The notes: generated by a model from the sequence alone, not told the origin. Positions 11,161 to 23,700 are shown, numbered from the stretch's first letter. The stretch: DNA of 64,000 nucleotides from Cunninghamia lanceolata (GCA_027924645.1 BSBN01001359.1:11512001-11576000), one strand, 5' to 3'. Program-made: numbers and translations.

Positions 11161-12338
11161 TGTGTTTCAATAGGAGTAACCTGATACTTAGCTTGACGTA
11201 TATCAAGGGCAGCATGAATCCTTTGTTGAAAAGCCATTTGTTGTGAGGATAAAGGTTTGCCTCCATAACAATTTCCTTGACTCTTCATGGGGCACTGATT
11301 AGCATAGTGATATCCTACACATGGAAAACATCCTCTAGGAGGACCTCTCTTTCCAAAAGATATATTGGTATTATCATCATTCTTTTTTGGATTAAAATCC
11401 CTATTTTCATCCTTGGATCCATTTCTGTTAAATCTGGAACTTTTTCCATGGTTCCTTTCTCTAGATTCCTAGATCTTGTTTCTCTTTTTGAAGTTTGTCA
11501 AAGGATGACTCCAGTTAAATTTTCCTTCGAGATCTTTCTCGATACACAGAGATAGATTTGATCTTCTACTCTTTCTTGATGGCTTTCTTAAAAACTTGAT
11601 CCATGGTTGTGGGTCCATGAACATCCACTTCTACACCAATCTGAGCATTCAAGCCCATGATAAACTTCCTTAGTCTAAATCTCTCATCCTTCTAATATTG
11701 TGGCATATACTTTAATAACCTGGTAATTGTTTCCCACTATTCAGTGACAATCATGTCTCCTTGAAATAGATTTTGAAAATCCATTAATTTCTTGTCAAAG
11801 TAAAGTTGAGGCAACCACCTTTTCCTAATATGAACACAAATTGATCCCAAGTTAGACTCAAGGAACTCAATCCTAATTCAATTTTCTTATTCATACACCA
11901 CATGGATGCTTCTCTAGCTAACTGGTATGCTCCCCATACAACCAAGTGGTGATCTCATAATAGTTTCTTATCTCAAAATATTTTCCATCTCTATCAACCA
12001 AGCCTCAGTTGCATTTCCACTCATTGTTCCATCAAACTTAGGAGGTATAACTTTCTTCATATCTCAGGCTAACTCACTAGTAAGACAAGTTTTTGCTTCA
12101 TTATAAATTTGTGAGTATTGGTTATTTACTCTAGGATCACCATGAAAACTATATTCTTCTCTCCTTTCAGAGTATTATTCCTGATTGGTTTCATGCCTCT
12201 AACTTCCTATTCCAAGGTTTCCAATCTTCCTTTTGTTTCATTCAAAACTAACAAAATTTGATCTAATTTTGCCATGGGGTTATTCTTAGGATCCGGGCCA
12301 TCCAAGTTCCCTCCTGGTTTCTTTTCAGAGTGTTGCAT
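11161..12338 (-). pseudogene. gag: gag of gypsy element H, truncated at the protease start
   Basis: The minus-strand frame starts at ATG 12336-12338 (MQHSEKKPGG). It contains a retrotransposon gag core with KFDGTMSGNATEAWL near 12040-12000, a basic region, and a zinc knuckle CFPCVGYHYANQC at 11292-11330. The knuckle spacing is CX2CX3HX4C, one residue shorter than the classic form but used by some Ty3/gypsy elements. The frame ends in HAALDIRQAKYQVTPIET, where a protease would begin, and is cut at about 11160 by the start of K. Many stops and frameshifts are present. The 5' LTR and primer site of H lie at 29591-29611 and beyond, displaced by insertion of element B. Confidence 0.75.
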
Positions 12339-12544
12339 AACAATACCACACCTAATCATTGCATAGAAATTTATCAAAACATGTAAATTTTTTGATACAC
12401 TATCATAAAAGTACAAGTTCATAAATGCATAAAATCAAAAATTCATCACACAAACATTTTCTTACTCAAAAATCCAAAACTTTACTTTATTCACTTTCTA
12501 GATCTTTACATCCTTATTCAAATACAAAACTTTTTGTGAAAAGA

Positions 12545-12917
12545 AAATGTCTACATATCACTTTCTGACAGAGGAAATTCCTCTAGTTCCTCCTCTCAAT
12601 CAGAATCGAGTAACACACACTTAGCAGGTGGATGCACTCGTGAGTACTCTTTCAACACCTCTAGACTCATAACAGGTGCATCCTAACCACACCCGAAAGG
12701 CATGCCACAATGTGTGGATGGTTTATTAATCTTAACAATAGTAGGAGTTGACAATCTTTTTGCCTCCTCAAGTTCTTTCCTCCTTTCCATGTGGATATGT
12801 TCGAGTGCATTAGATAGTGTTTCAAAATCAGTGAGCCAAGCTTCCTTTGCATATCTAACTTTATCTTTAGTCTTTGGTTCACAAAATGACTATTTATTAA
12901 TAGTGATCTTAGGCATT
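12545..12917 (-). pseudogene. leader ORF upstream of the gag of element H
   Basis: Between the H primer site and gag, the minus strand encodes a short frame from about 12917 down to about 12545, with only two stops in about 115 codons. It includes YAKEAWLTDFETLSNALEHI and an acidic end EEELEEFPLSES. It reads as helical and charged. No family is recognised. It may be an extra small ORF before gag, a feature seen in some plant gypsy lineages, or a diverged gag N-terminus. Confidence 0.35.
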
Positions 12918-12922
12918 TCACT

Positions 12923-14171
12923 TGTAAAGGGTAAAATTTTGATGTTTGATGTTTGGTAGTTTTGTGTATGTATTGTCCTTTCACCCTTTCATTCAAGGAC
13001 CTAGGGTCAAGTTGCAATGTATTATCATACCCTAGGTCACTATGAGGTGTAGGGAAACTTGGATTTTTATGATTTGATTATCAATTATCTGCTCTTATGC
13101 TCAATTATACCTTAAAACCCTAATTATGCAAATATGACAGCAAACGGATGAATATCAAAAAATGCTGCTACAGAAAGATGTAAAATAACAAATAACTGTG
13201 TACCTATTTTCGAGGTTCAAAAGTGGAATAGTTGGGGACTAAAGAGAGAGCACCCAAGTCCAAGGCCCTACTTTTTGTCAGGATCTGCAAACAAGATCTA
13301 CAACCTGTTCCCATTGTGCCAAAGGTTTTCCCGTCATAGAACTTTGAGGACTAATGAGTGGGCACCCTAGTCTAGGGAGCTATTTTCTTCTCTGATATGC
13401 AATTCTGACACTCTATTGTACCCTCTTGCAACTTCACTTTGTCTGTAGCTTCAACCTGTAACCTGCAATCATGACAACTTTAGGAGGGGGTTGTGGTGTT
13501 TAGAGGCTTGCCTCAGTCAAGCCCCAAAGAGACATTCAAGTCTTCCGAACACCATTGTAAGATAGAGAGTGCATGCCCTTGTGAGGCAAAGGCAAAAACC
13601 AAATGATAAATGCTCAAAAACACAAATGATATCACCTTGTAGTGAAGATCTCATGGGAGGAAGAAGCTCTTCATGCCATGAGGAAATGATTGCTCAAATC
13701 TACAAATACAAACACATAGGCAACACAAATCTTCTCTTGCTACACAATAAATGCCTTGAATCACCTTTAGAACACAATAGCTTGCTAGTAATCATCTAAT
13801 TGAAATCTCATTTTCAAATGAATGCCTAAGCATTCTTTTATATGCAACTACAAACACTCCCGCCAAGAATTTCGTAATTCAAACTTACCGTGTCGGCATA
13901 GGACCCAAATAACGGTCACAAGCTGACACCCAAAAATTGGGACTGACCCAAAATAGGGCAAGACTAAGGCACGGATGCCCAAGTCCTCCCCCCTTATTTT
14001 GAGTAGGGTTAGGCTCAAGGGATCCCCCTAGGTACCATTTGTCATGAAACTTAGGGATCATTTCATCAGGATGTCAAAATATGATGCATGATGTCCTAAA
14101 TGCAGATAAAAGACCCGAGAGCTAAACCTTATGAGGGAAAAGCCCCCAAGGGGACATTTTCTGATGTTACA
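12923..14171 (-). repeat. 3' LTR of element B
   Basis: This 1249-base repeat reads TGTAACATCAG... to ...CCCTTTACA on the minus strand. It matches 20509-21092 and 28787-29449 closely. This uninterrupted copy shows the site (GGCTTGCCTCAG near 13507-13518) into which element C inserted in the other LTR. Confidence 0.92.
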
Positions 14172-15622
14172 TTTAGCCCCCACTTTAATGTATGTATAAA
14201 CGCGAGGCCAATACATTAAAGTACGATCAACAAACACAGCAAACATGCCAAGCACGGAGAAGACATGCCAGACACATTGAAGACAATGACAGGCATGCAA
14301 AACATGGACAAGATAGTTACAGTCACCCAAAATACGGAGAAGACAGTAGATGTATAAAAGACACATTAATGCATAGAAGATATGAATGATTTCTTTTCTT
14401 TTCTTTTTCTCATATATATGAAATGCAAATGCAAGTACAAGGAAACTAAACACACCTCCCATAATGCAGGATGCACTCATCGCGCAGGTCTTTAAACTGC
14501 ATATATGGGGCAACACACATGCAAGACACACCAAACCTCCCATAATGCAGGATGCACTCATCATACAGGTCTTTAGACTACATATGGGGCAACAGACATG
14601 CCAAACAAAGAAAGCATACCAAACACACACACTTTGAAGACACGAAGAAAAAACAACAAACAAGCGATGGAGTGTTCCTATTTCAAGGCTCAACACCATC
14701 TCAGGCACATTACAGACACACACTGATGATTGGGCTTCACCACAACAATCACCAAAGACACGCTTAAGGGTTGAGTTAGTCACAGAACCACTCCCCGCCT
14801 CCGCAGAGGACTTTTGAAAATGACAAGATGGGCACTCTCCGCAAGAGATGCACTGCCCCCGCCTCCGCAAAGGGCTTAATATGATTGATTGATTGATTGA
14901 TTGCAAACAAACTTAGAGTGCAAGAAGTACTCATTGCATTGGTCTTTAAACTACACCTGAGGATAAGCACATTGCTAACATCTACAATAGACAACTTACC
15001 TTATATATGCCCCCACCTTAAGGTGGTTGATATCAGGTATCGATATCAAGCACATTAAGGTAGGAAGAAAACACACGAGGGAACATGAACATTTGCAAAG
15101 CCCATGCCCCCCAGAGGTGACATGTACTTTATGATCACCAAATGTTCCCACAAACACATCCTTGTAAGAAACATGTTAGTATCTACAAAATCATGATAAT
15201 GCATATGAAATCTGAGGCATGCAAGATTCAAGATAGAGAAAGTGCATGGAGCAGCAATATTGTTATGATTTGTCAATGAGATAGGACACCATCAAAATTA
15301 CTACACAGAGAGCATGAGTGCTTCTACTAGCCAAGCATTGGATAAGATATACAACCCCATTGTCATATTTGGAACTAAGTCCAATTTTTTATTTCTCGCT
15401 AAAGGGACGCTAGGTCCGCATTAGTATAAATGTTTGTCGTCATATGCCCGCTAGATAGAAACACTAGAGGAAGGGAAACAGTAAATAAGAGAGGAGAAAC
15501 AAGTGTCTTAGGGATAGTCACATAGGAGGGTGCCCCCAAGTCACCAACTGCAACACTATGTCTGTAAGACACAACACACAACAATGAAATCAGAGAGAGG
15601 CAATATAGAAGAATGATGATAC
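14172..15622 (-). other. non-coding 3' internal region of element B
   Basis: No motif-bearing ORF is seen. Next to the polypurine tract is a 12-base inverted repeat (ACTTTAATGTAT 14182-14193, ATACATTAAAGT 14211-14222). A segment of about 81 bases is duplicated in tandem from 14454 (ACCTCCCATAATGCAGGATG, again at 14535), with a more diverged copy near 14910. A (GATT)n microsatellite occupies about 14882-14903. A second CCCCCACCTTAAGGTGG motif near 15008-15024 resembles the region by the polypurine tract. Confidence 0.6.
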
Positions 15623-16860
15623 TGTTGATAACTGAGAGGGGGGGTGAATCAGTTATCCTTAATTTTCTTTCAATTCAAACACTTAAATCCACTTTGTTAA
15701 TCAATAGCATAGCAATTAATCATTCATGAAATCATAAGGCATAAACACCAGAGAAGATACACATCAACACATGAGACACCAAGATTTTGACGTGGAAAAC
15801 CTGGTTAAGGGAAAAACCACAGGGTGATTAACCCAAGGATTATTCTCTATTAGAAGAATAAGAAAAATAGATGGCACATGCCAATTAGGGCTCATTGCCT
15901 AAGCATACTGCTCACAAGGAGGTACACTGCCTACAAGAGACACACTGTCTACAAGATAACAAGTATTACAAACTTGAACTGGAGAATGACATCTTTACCA
16001 TGCCTGGATCAGTTCCATTTAAGCCCAAAAACTCCTGCTCTGCCTTTCACACTTCTCTTCACTATATGACTCTCATCACTGCAAGACACACTTCAAAATG
16101 AATTCACAAACCCTTATTTATACAAGGCATCGACTTAGGAACAATCATCTAAGTCGACAAACACCTACAAGATCATTCACAAGACGTGTAATACATCCAG
16201 TCGGCCAGTCTTAAGAAGAACACCAAAATCTGTGGTTTATCTTCAAATGCAAACTCTAACTTCAATGTAGACCACCAATAAGAATAGAACACGATCCAAA
16301 GATCACCAAAACCTTTCCTGAGTCATCAAGAATATCCGCACTTTATCAGCTTACTCGAATTCTTCTGTTCTTCATCTGAAACTTCAAGAACACAGTCTGT
16401 CATCACTGTCATAATGAAAAAGGTTCTTCCAGACCTCCAAATCATTCAAAAATCTAGTTGGCACTTCACACTAACTTCTTCAACACTCCTTCCAATCCGC
16501 AGAATGAGATAATGTAATTTCGGATCTCACCAGACCAATCTGTGACAATCTGTCTCCATTGAACACCTGCCGGAACCAGTTCTACACAAGCAGCCATAAC
16601 TTCTTCAGATCTTTATGCAGACCTCTGAAATCTTAACTGGAACATCTCAAGACTCATATCTACAAACCCTTTAAACCACATCCTCTGATCCTCAACCTAT
16701 TGAGTACTTTTGCCTTCTTCTCATCACTGTTCTTCACTGTTCCTGATGGAGACTAATTTCCTCAATAATCTCAGCACACAACTCATCCAATCCTTCTTAT
16801 CAACGCAATATGAGTATGTTGACATCAATGACAACACTAGTTAACCTCATATTTGCAACA
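15623..16860 (-). mobile_element. solo LTR of the copia E family
   Basis: On the minus strand it begins TGTTGCAAATATGAG and ends CTCAGTTATCAACA, with a perfect 5-bp duplication GATAC at 15618-15622 and 16861-16865. The first 50 bases and the last 40 (CCCCCTCTC before the terminal ATCAACA) resemble the LTR of element E (53603) and the solo LTR at 40499. A single LTR between duplicated target bases is the product of LTR-LTR recombination. It sits inside element B. Confidence 0.9.
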
Positions 16861-17027
16861 GATACAAATAGAAGGCCACAACAGAGGCGGTCTCCTGGTA
16901 TCCTGGACCTTACAAGAGAATCAAGGGTCATCCCAGGAGGCCTAAACAACACATAACACATCACGGGGGGAAACACATCACAAGAGAGATAAAGGGGTAG
17001 ACATACTTACCTATTAGAACCCAAATG

Positions 17028-19059
17028 TTAAGAACATACATATCTAGGAAGAGGCCACCCTTGAGAGCTACTATAATATTCATTACAACAATTGTGGCTC
17101 ATTTGCTTGGGATATTTCATATGTTGATTTGGTCTTGTTGATATTGCATTAACATTAAGTTTAGGATGAAGAGAGGCTTTCTTTTCTTTAAAAGGATTAT
17201 ATCCAATGCCACTTGAGTAATGTGTTGAAGCAGATTCTATAGGTACTCGAATTGCTTGTTGATTTACACCACAACCCTTACCTATATAGTCATTATGTTT
17301 GTACAAAATGTGAAATCTACCACCATATAGAGAGTCCAGTTCCTTAGAAGAAGGTGAAGCCTCGTAGGTATCATAATTTGTAGTGTAATTGAGAGTATTT
17401 TCTACCAAGGAGACTTTACATTTTTCAAATACTTCAAAAGATTGCTTAGATGAGATCGATGCTACTTTTGATGTGTCGAGGTTATTAAGTTTATATTCCC
17501 CTACACTGCAAGGATTAAAATCTAATGAACCCCAATCATCACTAGAGAGTGCATTCGTAGTCAGAGGCATTGATGGATCACCTCGCAAATTGTTTAATCT
17601 CATATGATTGTAAACTAGTTTTTGCATTTTGATATGTAAATAGCTATCTAGTTCAGGATCGGCATGAATAATGTGGATCTTATCGTTGAATATGAATTTA
17701 ATTGAATGATGTAAAGTAGAGGGAACTGCCCCCAATGAATGAATCCAAGGTCTACCAAGAATCATGTTGTAGGATAGAGAACAAGGCATGACATGAATCA
17801 GGGTAGGCACTATCACAGATCCTACTTGTATAGGTAGGGTTATAGTACCTAATTATTGACTATGATGATTATCAAAGCCATGAATGTTAAGTTTATCTGG
17901 CTTGATTTGTGATGTGTCAGCTTTGACTTTATGTAGTAGGTCAATGCTACAAAACATTAAGAGTTGATCCATTGTCAACCATAACTCGTTTTACCAATGT
18001 TTTATTTATTGTGACAAGGATCATAAGTGGATCATATTGGGTTTGAACTTTGATTGACAATAATTCATGTGGTTGGAAGAGAATATTTGTTTTTGTTGCA
18101 TGCATACAATCTAATAGAGTTGCTACATCATTTGGCTTAACAACAGGTGGCACAATCACCTTTTGTGAAGCTTCTTAGAGCATTCCATGGTATGTAGGCA
18201 ATGTTTCTATTAAATCCCAAAGAGAAATCTTAGCCGGAGTAGCACAAAGTTGTTCGACAAGACCATACTCTTGACCACTTTTATGAGTAAGACAAGGTGG
18301 TGGAGGGAGCATAGGTTGAGACCATGGAAGGGAGATAGGCACATGTGGTGTTTTCTTACTTTGCTTGTTATTACGGGTTATATATGTATGAGCAATCACA
18401 TTGTGGTGTGGTTGTTGTAACACATTTTGAACACCCAAATTTCTTTGAGCAATTTTCTTTGCATGATCATAGATGTGATCAGGATGTCTAGGTGGTTGTT
18501 GAGCAGCTTGGACAGTAATCACCGATTTTAAGCAAGAGGGTGCACTAAGTGCCCCTCAGACAATCATTTTAGGAATATTGCTATGAAGTCTATTAATGAT
18601 TATTGAATTAACATTTTTTTCCTCTTGATTGCACCTAATATCCATCCCTAAAGGATTTAATGTGAGAGACCTTTTCTCATCCACTAATGCTACATCTTGG
18701 CTAGGGAGAGCAAAGGGATGAGAGGAAGGTACATCATCATCATCATACTCTGTGGCGGAAAAAGGCTTTTCACTCTCATCTTTCTCATGAGGATTCCTAG
18801 AGATGAATTTGGTTAAATCTTCTAATATCAAAGGATATGATCCTATGAGTAAAGTGAAGCTACTAAAATCATGTGTATAACAAAGCAATTGCAACTCGTA
18901 TGTAAAACATATAGAAGCATCAATACCCCTGATATAAGCTATGTGTTCTGGAATATGAGGATTCTCATTAGCGAATTTAGAGAAATTTTCAAAATCTAGG
19001 ATATACTCATGCAAACATTTAAGAGATGAATAACATGAAGATACCATAATGAGATGCAA
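17028..19059 (-). pseudogene. protease-region polyprotein of element B
   Basis: The minus-strand ORFs 19059-18556, 18522-18175, 18159-17947 and 17816-17028 form one decayed frame system. The first piece is acidic and lacks a recognisable gag core. The second ends with TPAKISLWDLIETLPTYHGM, a segment usual just before gypsy proteases. The third holds the protease flap region with VMVDNGSTLNVL; the active site is D-N-G where D-T/S-G is usual. The fourth has the YNMILGRPWIHSLGAVPSTL protease C-terminus. After that the frame drifts without RT motifs. The element appears to be non-autonomous, carrying protease but no polymerase. Confidence 0.75.
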
Positions 19060-19180
19060 AATAAGATTTTAAAATTTTTTCAAAAGTATGCCAAAGACAA
19101 GTGCAACACTATATGCAAAAATGACCTAAAATGCTTGATTTGTTTTTGTACTTTTCTAATGCAAATATATGAAAGAAAAG

Positions 19181-19880
19181 GTGTTGTAAGGATTTTTATC
19201 AGGGGTAGAAAATAATATGTCTGATATCAGTCTAATACAGCCATAATATCCTTTGCAACACACTTTTGATGCAAATCTATAATGATGATTAGTCAAAACC
19301 TAGTGAAAATATGCTAAAATATGCGATTTTTTCACCAAATCTCAATGCAAAAGAGCATGAAAAAGGGTGTTGTGAGAAAAATGATGATGGAAAGAAAATT
19401 ATATCATTAATAAAAGCCACCTAATGCCAAAATATTTGTCACAATACATTTATAGTGCCACTCAAGATCAAAGCCTAGTGAAAATATAGCAAAAATAGGC
19501 AATTTTTCACGATTTTTCAATTCCAAGACCTAGAAAAGGGGTGTTGTAAAGAATTTTAGGATGTGTATCCAATAATAGAAATGATATCAGTAACCACAAT
19601 CCATAAAATTTATCACAACACGCTTGGAGTGCAAACTAGGCCAAACCCTAGGGCAAAAATAGCAAAAATGTACAATTTTTCACCAAATTTTCAATACAAG
19701 AGGCCAATAGATAGGTGTTGTAATGATTTTTAGGAGGGGAAGAAGATAATAACCCTGATATTATCCAATTAGTGTAAAAATATTCTTTACAACATGCCTA
19801 TAGTGCAAAATTAGAGAGTCGATAAGGCCAAATCTAGTGAAAATCAATGTTTTTCAAGCCCTAGTTTGAGATCTTGATGT
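19181..19880 (-). repeat. tandem repeat of about 174-186 bp in the element B leader
   Basis: Four diverged units begin with (A/G)GTGTTGTAA-like sequence at 19181, 19367, 19541 and 19715 (spacings 186, 174, 174). Each contains ATATCA-type sequence, CACAACA with GTGCAAA, GCCTAGTGAAAAT and CAATTTTTCAC blocks in the same order. They lie between the primer end and the protease reading frame, in the presumed 5' untranslated leader. Confidence 0.8.
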
Positions 19881-20508
19881 AAAATGCTATATGAATGTTT
19901 TAAAAGCTGATGTATGATGAAAATTAAATTATCTCAGATCTGAAAACTATTTCCAATTCCTAAGATGCAAAATGCAAGTTCAAATCTAGCGAAAAATCAA
20001 TGAAAATGCTAGTTTTTGTTGAAATTTTCTATGCAAAAAATGTAAATTTTTGAAATCTAAATGCAAATTCACACTAAAATGCAACAATACAGACAAATGC
20101 AAATTTGAATGAGTGTCTTAGATTAGTAGAAAAAAATTGAAACAAGATTTTACCTACAAGCCCTACATTTTGGAATTACTAGGTTATATGCAAAATTCAC
20201 AATTTTCAACAAAACCCTAGCAATTTTATGATAAAAATGCAATGTAAGATATTGAATTTTTGTAATTTTATGAAATTTAGCTCAAATCTAATGCAAAAAT
20301 TAGAAATTTGATGAAATTCAAATTAAGTAATGCAAAATAGAAGCCCTAAAATGCAATTTTTTTCCAATTTTTCCAATTTTTTAATTTTTTTGGTAAGTTT
20401 TCCAATGCAATAAGATGAATGACTATATGAATGAATGAAATTATTGTAAATATGAAGAAAAACACTCAGCAAGGTGCAAATAAGTCCAATAACACAGGTT
20501 CACTAAAA
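19881..20508 (-). other. A-rich leader of element B
   Basis: This is AT-rich sequence with many AATGCAAA-like words and no ORF. Adjacent to the LTR the minus strand reads TTTTAGTGAACCTGTGTTAT, where a primer-binding site should be. It is not a good match to initiator-Met and is only weakly like the tRNA-Arg-type site of Tat elements. Confidence 0.45.
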
Positions 20509-21097
20509 TGTAAAGGGTAAAATTTGGATGTTTAATGTTTGGTAGTTTTGTGTATGTATCCTCCTTTCACCCTTTCATTCAAGGACCTAGGGTCGAGTTG
20601 CAATGTACTATCATACCCTAGGTCACTATGAGGTGTAGGAAAACTTGGATTTTATGATTTCATTGTCAATTATCATCTCTTATGCTCAATTATACCTTAA
20701 AACCCTAATTATGCAAATACGACAACAAATGGACAAAAATCAAAAAAATGCTGCTACAGAAAGATGTAAAATAACAAATAACTGTGTACCTATTTTTGGG
20801 GTTTAGAAGTAGAATAGTTAGGGACTAAAGAGAGGGCACCCAATTCCAAGGCCCTACTTTTTGTCGGGCTTTACAAACAAGATCTGCAACATGTTCCCGT
20901 TGTGCCAAAGGTTTTCCCGTCATGGAACTTCGAGGACTAATGAGCGGGTGCGCTAGTCCAAGGAGTTATTTTCTTCTCTGATCTGCAATTCCAACACTCT
21001 GTTGTACCCTCCTACAACTTCACTTTGTCTATAGCTTCAACCTGTAACCTACAATCATGAAAACTTTGGGAGGGGGTTGTGGTGTTTAGAGGCTTGT
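20509..21097 (-). repeat. 5' LTR of element B, inner portion
   Basis: This matches 12923-13517 base for base with scattered changes. It ends at the insertion point of element C; 21093-21097 (CTTGT) is the left copy of the target duplication of C. Confidence 0.9.
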
Positions 21098-22580
21098 TGG
21101 TGCAGGAGCACCCCTTCAACAAGCAAATTATACATCTAAGGGAGAAGACTAAGGTCTTGATATGTTGTTATGTTTTATGTTTTATACATTTCTATGTTTG
21201 TTCATGTTGTCATGTAGTTCTTGTTGTTGTGATTTCATGTTTGTAATAAAGACCCCAATATGTGAACCAGTGTCACAAATTTGGCATCTTGATAAGCCAA
21301 TTTGGACATCTTGGACAATTGGGGTATGTGGATAATCAAATCTAGTGTGTTGTGTTGTTTTTAGATGTCTTGTCGTTATTCGAGGGTGTTTTGTCTTGTG
21401 CTAAACATGTGTCTTGTAATATGGAAGTTGTAACGACTCCAACCTCTGGTATTCCAGTTGGAACTAGATGGGAAGAGATGTTAAAACATCTTGAAGAATG
21501 GGATTCCAAGCAGTAGAGAGGAGATTTTTGATAAAGTGTGGAGAGAATAGATGATTGAGGAAAAATAATACATTTTGTGGAGACATCGAAGTTTAATTCA
21601 ATTTGTGTTTGCAGGTTCTATTTTCTGTGTATATTCTTTATATCTAACCGTTCTAGTTTTTTGTTATCGAAGATGCAAGATTGAGACCATTCCACTAGTG
21701 GATTTCTTTGAAATCAGTGGAATGGACCCTGTACATAGTTTTTTGTTTTATTTTCTTTTTGTTCGTGGTCACGGCAAAATGGAACAGTGGATCCAATCTG
21801 TAGAAGGGATGTCGCAGTAGAGAACCTAGCATCTCTATGTGCTAGGGTTTGATAGATAGAGACTATGAGCTTTGTTGCAGAGTAGGTTATCAGCGGGAGA
21901 TTCGTGACGGTATCAAATATGCAATTTGTGCATATATCACATTTGTATGCGAGTATCAGTTTAGGTGTATACTGCAGTTGTATGTTGAAGAATAGTATGT
22001 GTGTATGAGAAGATACAATTCTTGTGTATATCACTAATGTATGTTGAAGAACATTCCTTGTATATATCGCAATTGTATGCGAGGAACATTTCGTGAGTAT
22101 CCTACAATAGCACATCGTGGTTGTATGTTGTGAAGATACATTGAAAACATACATTTCATATGATATAAAGGATGATCGACCGGAGTGGTAACTAGAATGT
22201 ATGTTGGAAAGATACTTTTCTGTGGATACAAGAAGTGACTGGCAGTAGTAAGTAAAGACACTTTAACTCACCGGAAAAGCAAGTCAAGTCTTACATGTGA
22301 AATTTGGTTGTATCGGCATAATGGGGAGACATACAAATGATTAGCCGAAGAGTTAAGTCATACCGAAGGTAAGTGGTCCCCACCAAATGCATATTGGCAT
22401 TGCATGTTGAGGTTGTATGTGTGCAACATACAATTTGTAACCGGTCGTAGTAGTGAACCGGTGTATAATGCACTATAGCATACCGGTGATAATGAGTAAA
22501 GTATTGTATGTAATTTGAGAACGCGATTGATGGGTATTTCACCTTTAAGTTGAATTCTTTCACTGTGTGGCTCTGCATCA
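21098..22580 (+). repeat. 5' LTR of element C
   Basis: This 1483-base repeat is paired with 27310-28786. The central part has several GTATGTTG-containing short repeats (21940-22160). It is followed after two bases by the primer site. Confidence 0.94.
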
Positions 22581-22582
22581 AG

Positions 22583-22594
22583 TGGTATCAGAAC
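22583..22594 (+). other. primer-binding site of element C
   Basis: TGGTATCAGAAC differs from the standard initiator-Met site TGGTATCAGAGC by one G-to-A change. Confidence 0.85.
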
Positions 22595-22629
22595 GAAGGA
22601 GTATCCTTTGGGTAGAAGAAGAAGACAAG

Positions 22630-23700
22630 ATGTCAAATGGAGAGGGGTTACAAGAGTACCCAGCAAAGATGACCAACGCTGAGTTGGCGGTCCTAGTGAA
22701 GAAGCAATTGGCAGAGAGCAAAGCAGTTAGATCTCAAAATTAGGCCTTGAGAGATGAGTTAGAGAAGTTGAGGGACAAAGTAGAGAAGGGAGATGAAGAT
22801 TCTGGTGAATGAGAAGACAGGGATGAAGAGGAGATCCCTAGGCAGGAAGAGATAGAGGTTCCTGCAGACCAAAGACCCTTACTCAATGTCCTCAAATCCA
22901 TGGAGAGAAGGACCATGGATATGAAAATAGACCTGCCAGTGTTTGTAGGCAAAATGGAGCCTAATTCAGTGATGGAGTGGATAGACTCCTTGAATAACTT
23001 CTTTGAGACTGAGGAGATACCAGACCACCAAAGGGTGAGAATGGCCCAATACAAAATGGAAGGGGTTGCACTGAATTGGTGGAATTTCATCCAAGATGAC
23101 AGGGTGAAAGAAGGAAAGAACAGAGTTGCTACTTGGAAGAAGATGATAGCTTTAGTGAAGGAAGCCTATGTTTCGTTGGATTACAACATCCAACTACATA
23201 AGAGGAAACAAAACTTGAAGCAGAAGGAGTTAGATGTCAGTTCATACACAGAAGAGTTCATGAAACTATGTGTTAAGACAAAGGTAAAGGAGAGTGAGGA
23301 AGAGAAGGTGGCAAGGTACCTCAATGGATTGAGGTTTACCATCCAAGAATATTTAAATCTGCATAACCCAGAGACAGTCCAAAAGTGCTACCAATTGGCA
23401 CTCAAAGTGGAAGAGAAATTAAAGAGAAGACAAGAGCAGAACAGTAGAGGAAGAGGGAGACAGCAAAGAGGGGGAAGAAGTCCTTTCAGAGGCAGAGGAA
23501 ATGGATTTGGACACCAAGGTAAATCCAATCAAGAGAGCAGCAAAGGAGACAACAATCAAACTCAAGGGGGAAGTTACAATCAAAGAGGAAACTTTAGGGG
23601 TAGAAGACCACCATTTAGAGGGAGATCTTAGGGCAGAGGACCTCTCAGATGTTACAATTGCAATCAAGAAGGCCACATAGCCAACAGATGTCCAGAAAAG
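22630..23700 (+). pseudogene. gag: gag of element C
   Basis: The frame starts at ATG 22630 (MSNGEGLQEY) 35 bases after the primer site. It has an N-terminal helical charged region, then the gag core with WIDSLNNFFE and GVALNWWNF near 22980-23085, and YTEEFMKL with EEKVARYLNGLR near 23250-23335. An Arg/Gly/Gln-rich basic tract (23430-23630) precedes the zinc knuckle CYNCNQEGHIANRC at about 23652-23693. In-frame stops occur at about 22741, 22809 and 23629. Immediately after the knuckle the frame shifts into the protease frame. Intact relatives usually encode gag and pol as one ORF. The product would form the virus-like particle and bind the element's RNA. Confidence 0.88.

Noticed and set aside
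14882..14903. (GATT)n tract as a functional element
   Set aside because: A simple microsatellite with no associated structure; noted only within the B internal region.
14058..14906. 282-codon minus-strand ORF
   Set aside because: It runs through the 3' LTR, polypurine tract and repeated non-coding DNA of element B, has repeated Cys/Trp/His composition from a duplicated 81-bp segment, and shows no motif.
21714..22666. Minus-strand ORFs in the LTR of C, repeated at 27941-28815
   Set aside because: They are shadows of LTR sequence and are duplicated only because the LTR is. They contain no domain.
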